NCBI RefSeq assembly: GCF_003123725.1
Contig: NZ_QETA01000001.1
Coordinates: forward strand, 434,001-498,000
DNA from: Corticimicrobacter populi
Lineage (GTDB): Bacteria > Pseudomonadota > Gammaproteobacteria > Burkholderiales > Burkholderiaceae_B
Direction of reading: 5' to 3'
Length of the DNA: 64,000 nt
In this document: positions 19,602 to 28,367 of the stretch, in pieces
How the letters are laid out: every line of letters starts with the position of its first letter
Position numbering within the stretch: position 1 is the stretch's first letter
The notes under the pieces: model-generated
Told to the model about the DNA's origin: nothing
Seen by the model: the letters and a program-made list of their open reading frames with translations, nothing else
The model's database searches: none
Position numbers and translations under genes: made by a program

Positions 19602-20105
19602 ATGCATGCATGGAAAAGTACGCAGCAACCGTCAACGCCGTTTGGTCGCCTGCTGGTGATCGGTCTGGTATCCGGCTTTATCTCTGCCATGGTGAAGTCC
19701 GGCGTGGAAACGATCCTGCCGCCTCGACCCCCCTCGGCGGTACCGCCACCCATCGGCCTGCTTGAACTGATGGGATTCGATGCCGGTTCGATGAACTATA
19801 TGTTCAATCAGACTGTCGTCAATTGGGGCGGCAACGGCGTCCATATCCTGTTCTCGATGGTGATGGCCTTCGTGTTTTGCTGGCTGGTCGAGCGGTGCCC
19901 GAAAGTTGGTGCCTGGTGGGGTATTCCTTTTGCCTGGGTAACAGCCACTATCGGGGCGCACTGCATCGTGCTGCCGCTGTTGGGTGTGGGGCCCTTGCCT
20001 TGGCATATCGGACTGGACGGGTTTATTTCCGAGTTTATCGGCACGGCCATCTGGATCTGGACCATAGAGTGCGTGCGCCGGGTCATGGTGCATACGCCCC
20101 ACTGA
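19602..20105 (+). CDS. YagU-family inner membrane protein (DUF1440)
   Basis: A 167-residue protein with about four hydrophobic segments and the conserved GLVSGFISAMVKSGVE near the start and PPRPPSAVPPP after it, as in E. coli YagU, which has been linked to acid resistance. It has a GAGGGAGG ribosome site and follows cydX by 34 bp, so it is probably the last gene of the cyd operon before the terminator at 20159. Confidence 0.75.
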   Translation: MHAWKSTQQPSTPFGRLLVIGLVSGFISAMVKSGVETILPPRPPSAVPPPIGLLELMGFDAGSMNYMFNQTVVNWGGNGVHILFSMVMAFVFCWLVERCPKVGAWWGIPFAWVTATIGAHCIVLPLLGVGPLPWHIGLDGFISEFIGTAIWIWTIECVRRVMVHTPH

Positions 20106-20158
20106 AAAAAACACCGCAGGCCAGGGAATACTGGACTGCGGTGCGATGACTTGCAGAA

Positions 20159-20196
20159 AACAGGCTGCGGCACAGAGTGCCCAGCCTGTTTTTTTA
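20159..20196 (+). terminator. Terminator of the cyd-yagU operon
   Basis: The stem AACAGGCTG / CAGCCTGTT has an internal paired loop and is followed by a run of seven T. A further short hairpin lies just upstream (about 20113-20142). Confidence 0.88.
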
Positions 20197-20239
20197 ACCC
20201 CTAATGCTTTCGGGAAGCGAGCAATGCAACCTGTATGGA

Positions 20240-20923
20240 TCAGCGCTCATCGGCCTCAACGCTTAAACCGGCAGCTCGCCACGCCGGGAAACCACCCGAC
20301 AATCTCAGCGCTTCGTGCCCCCGTGTGCGAAGCATCGTCACGGCTTCTGATGACAGTACGCAGTAAGGATCCCGGCAGTATGCAACGATAGGGGAACCCA
20401 CCTTCAATTCCTCTAGCCGTGTAGCCAGTTGATCCAATGGGATATTGATGGCACCGGGGAGGTGGCCGCCTGTGAATTCATCGCTGGGACGTACGTCCAG
20501 TAGCACTACGGTATCTTCAGATAGCCGGCGCAGCAGCGCTTCAACCGTGAGACCTTCCAGCTTTTCGCGTTCATGCACGCTATCCATCGCGACCTGTGCA
20601 ATTTGACTGCGCTTGTGTTGGACGAATTTCCAGAGCGCGGAGGTCAATTCAGTCACCGGCGCATCAGTCATCGCGTAGATGACATGCTTGCCTTCGCGCC
20701 GGGTTGCCACGAAACCTGCACGCTTGAGTAGTTGCAGATGTTGCGAAGCGTTCGCCAGGGACAACCCACAGCGGGCCGCTAACTGTTCCACCGAACGCTC
20801 TCCCTGGGAAATGTGCTGCAGAAGCACCAAACGGTGTGCATGCCCCAGCGTCTTGGCCACATCGGCAAGATCGACAGGATCCGTTAAGACGGGTGACAGA
20901 TCGTGAGTGCTCATTGGCAACAT
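20240..20923 (-). CDS. ArsR-type regulator fused to a rhodanese domain
   Basis: A 227-residue protein. Residues about 15-100 form an ArsR/SmtB winged helix (LAARCGLSLANASQHLQLLKRAGFV). Residues about 120-225 form a rhodanese domain with LLDVRPSDEFTGGHLPGAINIP and the active-site loop CRDPYC (Cys183, Cys188). It probably senses reactive sulfur or redox state through the rhodanese cysteine. It is divergent from the DUF1360 membrane gene, which is its likeliest target. An ATG three codons in (20914) is a possible alternative start. Confidence 0.88.
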   Translation of the reverse strand: MLPMSTHDLSPVLTDPVDLADVAKTLGHAHRLVLLQHISQGERSVEQLAARCGLSLANASQHLQLLKRAGFVATRREGKHVIYAMTDAPVTELTSALWKFVQHKRSQIAQVAMDSVHEREKLEGLTVEALLRRLSEDTVVLLDVRPSDEFTGGHLPGAINIPLDQLATRLEELKVGSPIVAYCRDPYCVLSSEAVTMLRTRGHEALRLSGGFPAWRAAGLSVEADER

Positions 20924-21017
20924 GCTACACTCACTCTATCATTCAATCAATTTGTTGATTGTTATATTAAAAGCCAATCCAAGTCTTCATCGAACACGTA
21001 AATCCGGTGCCATTGAA

Positions 21018-21404
21018 ATGAATACCTACCTCGCCCACGAGAGCCTGCATGCCTTGCTGGCATGTCTTGTCCTGGCTGTCGCTGCCAGCAGCATCGCCAT
21101 CACAATCACGCATACCGAAGTTTTTGCGCCGCTGCGAGCGTGGACGCAAAAGCTGGGGCACATGGTCGGTTATCTCTTTCAATGTTTCTATTGCATGAGC
21201 CACTGGGTGGTGTTTCTCGGCATCCTGATTTACCAACCCAGGATTCTCGGTAGTGGCAGTCTTTTCGCTGATCTTGTCGTGTCTGCGTTCTTCACGCTTA
21301 CGCTGAGTGCATTTGTCAGTGGCATCTTTTTCAAGGTCTTTCTGACGGCGATGGCCATGAAGGTTCGAGAAAAAGAAGTCAAAGAAATCCTGGCAAAGAA
21401 GTGA
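21018..21404 (+). CDS. DUF1360-like membrane protein
   Basis: A 128-residue protein with three hydrophobic helices and a conserved-looking FQCFYCMSHWVVF segment. A CxxC next to a helix is the hallmark of DUF1360, proteins of unknown function. The start at 21018 removes a low-complexity upstream extension. Divergence from an ArsR-rhodanese regulator suggests a role in sulfur or thiol stress, which is inference only. Confidence 0.6.
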   Translation: MNTYLAHESLHALLACLVLAVAASSIAITITHTEVFAPLRAWTQKLGHMVGYLFQCFYCMSHWVVFLGILIYQPRILGSGSLFADLVVSAFFTLTLSAFVSGIFFKVFLTAMAMKVREKEVKEILAKK

Positions 21405-21437
21405 GGCATGGGTGATCACAATTTGAAAGTGAAGGCG

Positions 21438-22625
21438 CTATTCGTCAGCGACCTTCATGTTTATTGACCAGATCGCCATCATGATGATGAGGGCAGCAAA
21501 GATCTGAGTGACCGGGATCACTCCCAGGTGCTGGGCGGCGTAGCCGGCAGCCATTGCCAAAAGCGCATTGGGCAGGTAGCTGGCGATGTAGAAGGCCGAG
21601 AGCAGTCCGGCGCGTTCCTGTGCCCGAGCCTTTGTCACCAGGCTGCGCAGTACGCCCAGGAATCCGCCACCGAATCCGATGCCCGTTGGCAGCGATCCCA
21701 GTAGGATCAGCGTCGAGCTGTGCAGAACTGTTCCAGCCAGAATCAAGACCGTGCCGGTAATGATCGCCAGCCCGGCCCAGCGACGTGCGTTCGCCGGAGA
21801 GCTGTTGCGCCACAGCAGTACCGCCGCCGCTCCTGCCAATGTCATGACCCCGACGGCACCACCACTCAGCCATGCCATGGACGGGGATGTAGCTATTTCA
21901 TGGAACAGCCCTGGCAGCACCGAGAGGAACAGCGCTCCCAAGCCCCAAACGGCCACATTCAGCGGAAGAATGCGAACGAAGGTCGAGCGCAGGCCACTCG
22001 GAATCTCAATCCTTGGCCGCAGCGACCAGCCGTTGCTGCGCCGATCCGGGAACGTTTCCGCGGAAATCAACGTTCGGATGATCTGAATCAGGCTGAGGCC
22101 CAGTGCAACGGCATACACAAGGCGTAGGGGCAGTGGCGCGAACTGGACCAATGCGCCAGCGCCGAGTGCCCCCACGGCCATGCCGGCCATGGGGGCCAGG
22201 CTATTGATCATAGCTCCAGTTTTTTGATCCACATCCAGCAGCGCCGCAGCCACGGCGGTGGTTGCGATCCCGGCGGCGAAACCTTGTACCAGTCGTGCGG
22301 CAACCAGCCAGTGGCCGCTGTCCGCAACAAGAAACATGATCATCGCGACGCTTTGCAGCACGAGCGCCGCCACAATCACCGCACGTCTGCCGAAATGATT
22401 GGACAGTGCGCCCAGGAACAACAAAGAGATCAGCAATGTGCCGACATAGGCCGCAAAGATCACACTGATCATAAAGGCCGAGAGCCCCCAACTGGCTTGG
22501 TACAAGGGAAAAAGCGGAGTCGTCATGCTTGACGCCGCAAAGAACAGAATGATGGTCAGGCCGTGCAGAGCCAACGAGGAAGTGGTGCCTCTGCTGACTG
22601 GCTGAGTGTGCTGGGGAGTAGTCAT
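21438..22625 (-). CDS. MFS transporter, drug-efflux type
   Basis: A 395-residue transporter with 12 predicted helices and the MFS loop motif GALSNHFGRRAVIVAALVL between helices 2 and 3. It resembles sugar/drug exporters of the DHA1 group. It is divergent from a TetR regulator, and the shared 116-bp space contains two copies of a palindromic element, so it is very probably repressed by that TetR protein. The substrate is unknown. Confidence 0.88.
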   Translation of the reverse strand: MTTPQHTQPVSRGTTSSLALHGLTIILFFAASSMTTPLFPLYQASWGLSAFMISVIFAAYVGTLLISLLFLGALSNHFGRRAVIVAALVLQSVAMIMFLVADSGHWLVAARLVQGFAAGIATTAVAAALLDVDQKTGAMINSLAPMAGMAVGALGAGALVQFAPLPLRLVYAVALGLSLIQIIRTLISAETFPDRRSNGWSLRPRIEIPSGLRSTFVRILPLNVAVWGLGALFLSVLPGLFHEIATSPSMAWLSGGAVGVMTLAGAAAVLLWRNSSPANARRWAGLAIITGTVLILAGTVLHSSTLILLGSLPTGIGFGGGFLGVLRSLVTKARAQERAGLLSAFYIASYLPNALLAMAAGYAAQHLGVIPVTQIFAALIIMMAIWSINMKVADE

Positions 22626-22643
22626 AACATGTTGTCTTTTATA

Positions 22644-22713
22644 AAAGCTAAAATATTGCTTTAAGGTGCCACTCTACCACTAAAGCTAAAATATTGCTTT
22701 AGTGGTAGAGTGG
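22644..22713. promoter_or_regulatory. Duplicated TetR operator in the MFS/tetR divergent region
   Basis: The 19-mer AAAGCTAAAATATTGCTTT occurs twice, at 22644-22662 and 22682-22700, 38 bp apart. The second copy is the core of a perfect 18-bp inverted repeat (arms 22669-22686 and 22696-22713, 9-bp spacer). The location between the two starts and the AAAGC...GCTTT symmetry fit a TetR-dimer binding site that controls both genes. Confidence 0.8.
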
Positions 22714-22741
22714 CGTTGGGACGACAGTGTTTGGACACACC

Positions 22742-23377
22742 ATGAGAGATATAGGGTTTTCCTCGAAAAATCAGACGGATGCGGCACCATCGGGGGGCAG
22801 TCGTCCCGGTGGTCGCGCCGCACGCATTCAAGCAGTCGTGCTGGAAGCGGTGGAGTCGCTCAAGAAAGAGAAATCCACAGCCGAGATCACCGTACCGATG
22901 ATTGCCGAGCGGGCGAACGTGACGCCTTCGACTATCTACCGTCGCTGGGGCGGCGTGGCACCGTTGCTGGCCGATGTGGCGGTGCGCCAATTCCAGGCCG
23001 ATGTGCTGCCGCCCGACAGTGGCAACTGGCACCAGGATCTGTCTACATGGCTGGAGCAGTTTGTCGATGAAATGGGTTCCGGGCCGGGCCGCGACTTGCT
23101 GCGCGAAGCACTGGCGCTGGGAAATACCGAGCGGGCGGGACAATGCACGGAATGCATCCTCAGCACGTTGGACAGCATCATCGCTAGAGGCGTGGAGCAA
23201 GGTGCTTCGCCCCCTGACTCGCAGAGGCTACTCGATCAAGTGGTGGCACCGGTGATCTACCGCATCCTGTTTACGCCAAAGTCACCGGATATCGCCTACG
23301 CTACGGGTCTGCTGGATGAGTGTCTGGCGCAGGCGGCATCACAATCGGTACGAACAGAGCGCGACAAGCAGTCGTGA
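22742..23377 (+). CDS. TetR-family transcriptional repressor
   Basis: The 211-residue product (start at 22742; an ATG at 22727 is possible) has an N-terminal HTH (ITVPMIAERANVTPSTIYRRWG, about residues 46-67) and a C-terminal ligand domain. It is divergent from the MFS exporter and shares its operator region, so it should repress the pump and itself. Confidence 0.88.
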   Translation: MRDIGFSSKNQTDAAPSGGSRPGGRAARIQAVVLEAVESLKKEKSTAEITVPMIAERANVTPSTIYRRWGGVAPLLADVAVRQFQADVLPPDSGNWHQDLSTWLEQFVDEMGSGPGRDLLREALALGNTERAGQCTECILSTLDSIIARGVEQGASPPDSQRLLDQVVAPVIYRILFTPKSPDIAYATGLLDECLAQAASQSVRTERDKQS

Positions 23378-23406
23378 GATGGCTCAGCGATTTGCGTGGC
23401 AACTGT

Positions 23407-23817
23407 TCAAACTAGTTCCAGCGCGAAGCGGGAATGACCGGCGATGACCTGACATATTTGTTCAAAGTACGTCGGGCCGTGGCCGGCCTCCAAGGCATGC
23501 AGCGCCCTCAGCCAGTGTTGATGGTTGAAGGTGTCAGGGCGGGCTAGTTTGTCGAGGTAATGGGCCCGCGTCGCGGCGATATCGAGTTTTGTACGACTGT
23601 GCTCGGCATTCAGCCAGCGTAGCCTTACCGGCGCATTGCCTTGCGCTGCGCCATACCCTCCATAGAGCATGTCATCCAAGGCATCGAGGCTGGCACCCAG
23701 TTCCCAGTCTTCCTGCGCCATGAATACGCGATTGATTTCAGCGTAGAAGCTTGCGATGCCCTCTACGCGGGTGCCGTCGATCGTCAGTGTGAGTTCGGGG
23801 GAGTTCGTTTGAGTCAT
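23407..23817 (-). CDS. Barstar-family protein
   Basis: A 136-residue protein with the barstar segment FYAEINRVFMAQEDWELGASLDALDDMLYGGYG (about residues 24-56; only parts are motif). Barstar inhibits extracellular barnase-type ribonucleases. No barnase-like gene is visible nearby, so it may be an orphan immunity protein or have another function. It lies 3 bp downstream of the AraC-type gene on the same strand. Confidence 0.75.
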   Translation of the reverse strand: MTQTNSPELTLTIDGTRVEGIASFYAEINRVFMAQEDWELGASLDALDDMLYGGYGAAQGNAPVRLRWLNAEHSRTKLDIAATRAHYLDKLARPDTFNHQHWLRALHALEAGHGPTYFEQICQVIAGHSRFALELV

Positions 23818-23820
23818 GAA

Positions 23821-24768
23821 TCAATGCATCGCTGCAGCTTCTGCAAGCTGGGCAGGCTCCATCAGTGAGAAGGCCGAACGCATTTCGCGCACTTCCTCGC
23901 CGGGGCTGCGGCCGAAGAGCCGCTTGAACTCGCGGTTGAACTGCGAGGGGCTTTCGTAGCCCACGCGCACCGCAGCGCCAGCAGCGGTGACATGGTCGCG
24001 AATCATCATCAGCCGTGCCTGGTGCAGTCGCACAGACTTGATGTACTGAATGGGAGAGGTTGCGGCCACGGTCTTGAAATGCGCATGAAAGGCCGGTACG
24101 CTCAGGCCCGCCTCGCGCGCCAGCGCGGCCACGTCCAGCGGCAGGGCGTAGTCGGTGTGAATGCGCCGCAGCACGCGCGCGATGCGGCCGAAGTTGCCGT
24201 GGCTGGCCAGGGCCGCGCGGATGGCGCTGCCTTGTTCCCCAAGAAGAACACGGAAGCACAGTTCGCGAACGATGGCCGATCCGAGCACTCGTGCTTCCAG
24301 CGGCGAGCGCAAGGCCCGCAGCAGGCGTACCGTGGTGTCGGCCAATGTGGCGTCCAACGGTGTCGAGACAATGCCGGCGGGTGCTGTGAACGTGGGGTTG
24401 GTCTGTTGATCGACTTCGATGACCAGGTCGGCCACGGCCGTCATATCCAGCCGTACGGACACGGCCAGCAAAGGTTCCTGCGGGCTGGCATCGGTTTCGC
24501 TCGAGAACGGCAGCGGGACTGAGAGCACCAGGTAGTGCTGTGCATCGTAGTGGTAGACCCTGTTGGCCAGATAGCCGCGCTTGTGTCCCTGGCAGACGAT
24601 GACGATGCTCGGCTCGTACAGCACCGGCGTGCGCCCCAGCGGACGATCGGCGCGCATCAGGCGCACGCCATCGAGCAGCGAGCGGGTATAGCCTTCTTGC
24701 GGGGCCAGTTGCAGGATCAATTCGGTCATTTCTGCCTGCCGTGACTGGTTGGGTTGTGCATAGGACAT
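23821..24768 (-). CDS. AraC-family regulator with cupin-like AraC_N domain
   Basis: The 315-residue protein has an N-terminal effector domain (about 20-170; ILQLAPQEGYTRSLLDGVRLMRADRP) and two C-terminal HTHs (about 205-300), including GYESPSQFNREFKRLFGRSP. It is divergent from two SDR genes 200 bp away and is probably their activator. Its stop is 3 bp from the barstar-like gene start, so the two are co-transcribed. Confidence 0.9.
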   Translation of the reverse strand: MSYAQPNQSRQAEMTELILQLAPQEGYTRSLLDGVRLMRADRPLGRTPVLYEPSIVIVCQGHKRGYLANRVYHYDAQHYLVLSVPLPFSSETDASPQEPLLAVSVRLDMTAVADLVIEVDQQTNPTFTAPAGIVSTPLDATLADTTVRLLRALRSPLEARVLGSAIVRELCFRVLLGEQGSAIRAALASHGNFGRIARVLRRIHTDYALPLDVAALAREAGLSVPAFHAHFKTVAATSPIQYIKSVRLHQARLMMIRDHVTAAGAAVRVGYESPSQFNREFKRLFGRSPGEEVREMRSAFSLMEPAQLAEAAAMH

Positions 24769-24966
24769 GGCTTTGCCGTCATGGAATGATGAAGTGGATA
24801 TATTTTTGCATCATCAGGGCTTATCTTGGTAGGTAATGAATAGGATTAGGCAATGATGCAAGAGATATCGATCTAGTCCATCCAGGCCACGCGCGCCTAC
24901 GATTTCACCTTGTCAGCAATGTCTTGGCTTGCCCTTGCGCCAGCCAGGAAAGCACAAGGAGAAATC

Positions 24967-25710
24967 ATGCAATCCACAATACGGGACACAGCCAAGGTCA
25001 TCGTGCTTACCGGTGCCAGCAGCGGCATCGGCGAGGCTACGGCCCGCCATTTGGCGTGGCAAGGTCACCACCTTTACATCGGCGCGCGACGCTGGGACCG
25101 GCTCACTGCCTTGCGGGACGAACTGCGCGCCGAGGGTGGTCATGTCGAGGCAATGGTGCTGGACGTCACGCGCCAGGAAGACCTGCAAACCATTGTCACC
25201 CAGGCTCGCGCCACGCATGGCCGGGTCGATGTGCTCATCAACAACGCCGGTGTCATGCCGCTATCGCCACTGGCCGCGTTGAAGATCGAGGAGTGGAATC
25301 GCACGCTGGACGTCAACGTGCGCGGTGTGCTGCACGGCATTGCCGCTGTTCTGCCGGTCATGCAGGCGCAAGGTCATGGACACATTGTCAATATTGCCTC
25401 GGTCGGTGCCCGTCAGGTGTGGCAGTCTTCTGCGGTCTATTGTGCCAGCAAGTTTGCTGTGCGCGCCATATCTGATGGGTTGCGCCAGGAAACCGATGCC
25501 ATCCGGGTGACGCTGGTCAGCCCCGGTGTAGTCGAGTCCGAATTGGCCGATCACATCACCGACGACACCGCACGTGCGGCCATGCGCGAATTTCGTCGCA
25601 TTGCCTTGCCGCCGCATGCCGTGGCGCAGGCGATTGCCTATGCCATTGCACAGCCAGACAGCGTGGATGTGAGTGAACTCATCGTGCGTTCCACGGCAAG
25701 TCCGTATTGA
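24967..25710 (+). CDS. Short-chain dehydrogenase/reductase (YdfG-like)
   Basis: A 247-residue classical SDR: cofactor motif TGASSGIG near residue 16, NNAG near residue 94, and the catalytic Tyr-x-x-x-Lys as YCASK. The start at 24967 has AAGGAG 6 bases upstream; the in-frame extension to 24910 is rejected. The next SDR starts 31 bp downstream. The carbonyl substrate is not predictable. The pair faces an AraC regulator. Confidence 0.9.
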   Translation: MQSTIRDTAKVIVLTGASSGIGEATARHLAWQGHHLYIGARRWDRLTALRDELRAEGGHVEAMVLDVTRQEDLQTIVTQARATHGRVDVLINNAGVMPLSPLAALKIEEWNRTLDVNVRGVLHGIAAVLPVMQAQGHGHIVNIASVGARQVWQSSAVYCASKFAVRAISDGLRQETDAIRVTLVSPGVVESELADHITDDTARAAMREFRRIALPPHAVAQAIAYAIAQPDSVDVSELIVRSTASPY

Positions 25711-25741
25711 CCCGACATTTATTTCACATGAGATTTCATCC

Positions 25742-26623
25742 ATGCAAAAACAAGCACATTCTTCCAAAGTCTGGTTCATTACGGGTGCCGCGCGTGGCAT
25801 TGGCCTGTCGCTGGCCCGGCAGGCACTGGCGTGCGGTGATTCCGTCGCTGCGACATCACGCACACTGGCGAGCCTGCAACAAGCATTTGGTAAAAGCAGC
25901 GAGCGGCTGCTTGCGCTGGAGCTGGATCTGGTCAATGAGGCCAGCGTCCAAATTGCCATCGACAAGGCCATTGCCACCTTCGGCCGCATCGACTGCCTGG
26001 TCAACAACGCTGGCTATGGCCAGCAAGGCACCATCGAGGCGTTGAGCGATACCGAACTGCGCCACAATTTCGACGTCAATGTGTTCGCGCCACTGCATGT
26101 GCTGCGCCACGCGCTAGCCCACTTGCGCGCCCGGCGCAGCGGACATGTGTTCAATGTCGCCTCCATTGTCGGCTTCCAGGGCGGCTACGCAGGCTGGGGC
26201 AGCTACGTGGCTTCCAAGTTCGCGCTGGCGGGCCTGACTGAGACCCTGGCCGCCGAATTGGCCGAACTGAACATCAAGGCCACCGTGGTTTATCCCGGCC
26301 CGGTGCGCACGGGCTTCCTGTCCAAGGACACGCTGGTGGTGGCCGGGCGTTCGATTGCCGACTACAGTGAGGCTCAGTCCTCGCTGGATCTGCACTTGAA
26401 CGGCTTGGACGGCAAGCAGGCGGGCGACCCGGAGAAAGTGGCCAAGCTGATTCTGCAAGCCGCCTCTGTGCCCGAACCACCGGTGCATCTGTTCGCGGGC
26501 AAGATCGCCAATACCCTGGCCGAACAGAAGATGCAGGCGGTGCGCCAGGACCTGGAAGCGTGGCGCGGTGCATCCGATGCCACGGATTTTACCGAGAAGC
26601 GCTGTTGGAAACGGGCGAATTGA
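25742..26623 (+). CDS. Short-chain dehydrogenase/reductase, second gene
   Basis: A 293-residue SDR with TGAARGIG, NNAGYG and the catalytic YVASK. It belongs to the group of oxidoreductases often found next to AraC regulators and other SDRs in proteobacteria. It overlaps an in-frame upstream extension within the previous gene, but the ATG at 25742 gives a normal SDR N terminus. Confidence 0.9.
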   Translation: MQKQAHSSKVWFITGAARGIGLSLARQALACGDSVAATSRTLASLQQAFGKSSERLLALELDLVNEASVQIAIDKAIATFGRIDCLVNNAGYGQQGTIEALSDTELRHNFDVNVFAPLHVLRHALAHLRARRSGHVFNVASIVGFQGGYAGWGSYVASKFALAGLTETLAAELAELNIKATVVYPGPVRTGFLSKDTLVVAGRSIADYSEAQSSLDLHLNGLDGKQAGDPEKVAKLILQAASVPEPPVHLFAGKIANTLAEQKMQAVRQDLEAWRGASDATDFTEKRCWKRAN

Positions 26624-26662
26624 ATTGGGCAATGGCTTTTTGCCGCCGGACTGTCCCAAGAC

Positions 26663-26688
26663 AAAAAAACGCCCCCTTGACGGGGGCG
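26663..26688 (-). terminator. Terminator of the PPC-repeat protein gene
   Basis: The stem CGCCCCC / GGGGGCG (26670-26688) is followed on the reverse strand by seven T (26663-26669). Confidence 0.88.
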
Positions 26689-26742
26689 GTGTTTCAGCAG
26701 TGGCGCAACAGCAAGCTGCGCCACTTGGCCGTCAACGGCCGA

Positions 26743-28179
26743 TCAGTTGCGACGAACCGAGATCGTGTAGTCCTGCGAACGGCTGCTGCCGCCCAGCGAC
26801 GAGGCTTCGATCGTGTACTGGCCGGCTTCGAGGTTGGTCTCGATGCGGGCGTTGAGATCGCCACCGCTGTCGTCGTCCTCGGCCACGGTACGGCCGTTGC
26901 GACGCAGTGTCAGGTAGCTGTCGATCGAGGGAGCGCTCATGTCGATCACGTAGCGACCAGGACGCGTGATGTCGATGGTATAGACATCCTTGTCGAGGCC
27001 TTCGAGCAGCACGGCATGGCGCTCTTCATCCACGGCCAGTGAGCCGCCGCCGGCGTTGTCGGGTACAGGCTGCGAGGAAGCCGACAGCGTGAACAGGCCG
27101 CTTTGTTTGCTGCCGTCGAGGGTCACGCTGTAGGTACCGGGCTGCAGGATGCTGCGGATGCGCTGGCGGTTGTCGTAGCCCGGCGAGGTGGCCTGGGTCT
27201 GGCCGTCCTTGCTGAGGCCCAGCTCGGCATAGAAACCCTGCGTGTTCAGGTCGATGCTGACCAGTGCGGGATCATCGACCTGCAGCGTGTAGCTCTGGCG
27301 CTCGCCGGTGAAGAGACCATTCGATGCTGCCGGTGCGTTGAGCGTCAGGGCTTCGCCCGGCTGCAGGCGATTTTCTTCGGGGATCGGCAGCGAGCGGATC
27401 TGCAACGTGAAACCGCCCTGGAAGTTCTGGAGGCCGTCGCCGGAGCCTGCCTTGATCTTGTACTCACCGGCCTTGAGCAGGGTCTGGACACGCGCGTTGA
27501 GGCTGCCGCCGCTGTCGTCGTCGCTAATGAGTTCCACGCCGTTGGCGTCGAGCAGCGTGAGGTACGGGTCAAGGCGCTCGTTGGGATTGGCGCGCATGTC
27601 GATGGTGTAGATGCCGTCGCTCTCGATGGCCAGGTTGTATTCCAGTTCCTTGCCGGTTGCCCAATCGGTGACGCTCTGGTCTGCCTTGAGTGCTTCGCCC
27701 GAGTAGGGCTTGATGGCGCTGGCGGTCAGACGGAACGGGCCGTAGGCACGGGCATCGATGCCGCTGACGGCGATTTCGTAGGTGCCGGCTTCTTCGGCAC
27801 GGAAGCTCAGCGTGGTTTCGGTCGCGTTTTCGCGGTCATAACCACCGCAGCCGCCGCAGCCGCCACGGCCATCGTTGCTCTGGATGACCATCTGGCCGTT
27901 GTGATGGACGCTGATCTGCGCGCGCAGGGCACCCGTCACGGTCAGGTTGATGATCTGGTTCTTTTCGGCCTGTACGCTGAACAGGGCACTGCGTACGCCG
28001 TTGCTGTAGTTAGGGTAGCTCTTGCTGGTCAGTTCGCCTGCGACACCCTGGTCGAATTGCAGGACGACGGTCTCGCTGCTGCCTGCTGCGGCCGAGCCGC
28101 TCTGGGAATAATAGTAGGAGGTCGCGGCACCAGCCACGATTGCGCCGGCAATGGCTGCAGCCAGAGTGGAGAGTTTCAT
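26743..28179 (-). CDS. Exported protein with repeated PPC-like domains
   Basis: A 478-residue protein with an N-terminal signal/anchor (MKLSTLAAAIAGAIVAGAATS) and about four beta-sandwich repeats resembling bacterial pre-peptidase C-terminal (PPC) domains. Two repeats have nearly the same core: DPYLTLLDANG...DDDSGGSLNAR (about 220-250) and DSYLTLRRNG...DDDSGGDLNAR (about 430-455). A short glycine/cysteine run (GGCGGCGG, about residue 107) interrupts the first repeat. No catalytic domain is attached, which is unusual, because PPC domains normally trail secreted proteases. It may be an envelope adhesion or scaffold protein. Confidence 0.7.
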   Translation of the reverse strand: MKLSTLAAAIAGAIVAGAATSYYYSQSGSAAAGSSETVVLQFDQGVAGELTSKSYPNYSNGVRSALFSVQAEKNQIINLTVTGALRAQISVHHNGQMVIQSNDGRGGCGGCGGYDRENATETTLSFRAEEAGTYEIAVSGIDARAYGPFRLTASAIKPYSGEALKADQSVTDWATGKELEYNLAIESDGIYTIDMRANPNERLDPYLTLLDANGVELISDDDSGGSLNARVQTLLKAGEYKIKAGSGDGLQNFQGGFTLQIRSLPIPEENRLQPGEALTLNAPAASNGLFTGERQSYTLQVDDPALVSIDLNTQGFYAELGLSKDGQTQATSPGYDNRQRIRSILQPGTYSVTLDGSKQSGLFTLSASSQPVPDNAGGGSLAVDEERHAVLLEGLDKDVYTIDITRPGRYVIDMSAPSIDSYLTLRRNGRTVAEDDDSGGDLNARIETNLEAGQYTIEASSLGGSSRSQDYTISVRRN

Positions 28180-28367
28180 AAATCCTCGTCGTAAATGATG
28201 GGCTGGGCGTTTTTTTTATCTTGCTCCCAGCGTGCGCAGATTATACAGAATGAGTTTATGTTTAATTAAGGATATGTAAATCTTGTATTTTGTTTTCAAT
28301 TCATAGGCTCGCAGAATTCCCAGTTACAGATTTTGTAGCAATTTTTAGATTGGGAGAGTGTGAGGTC

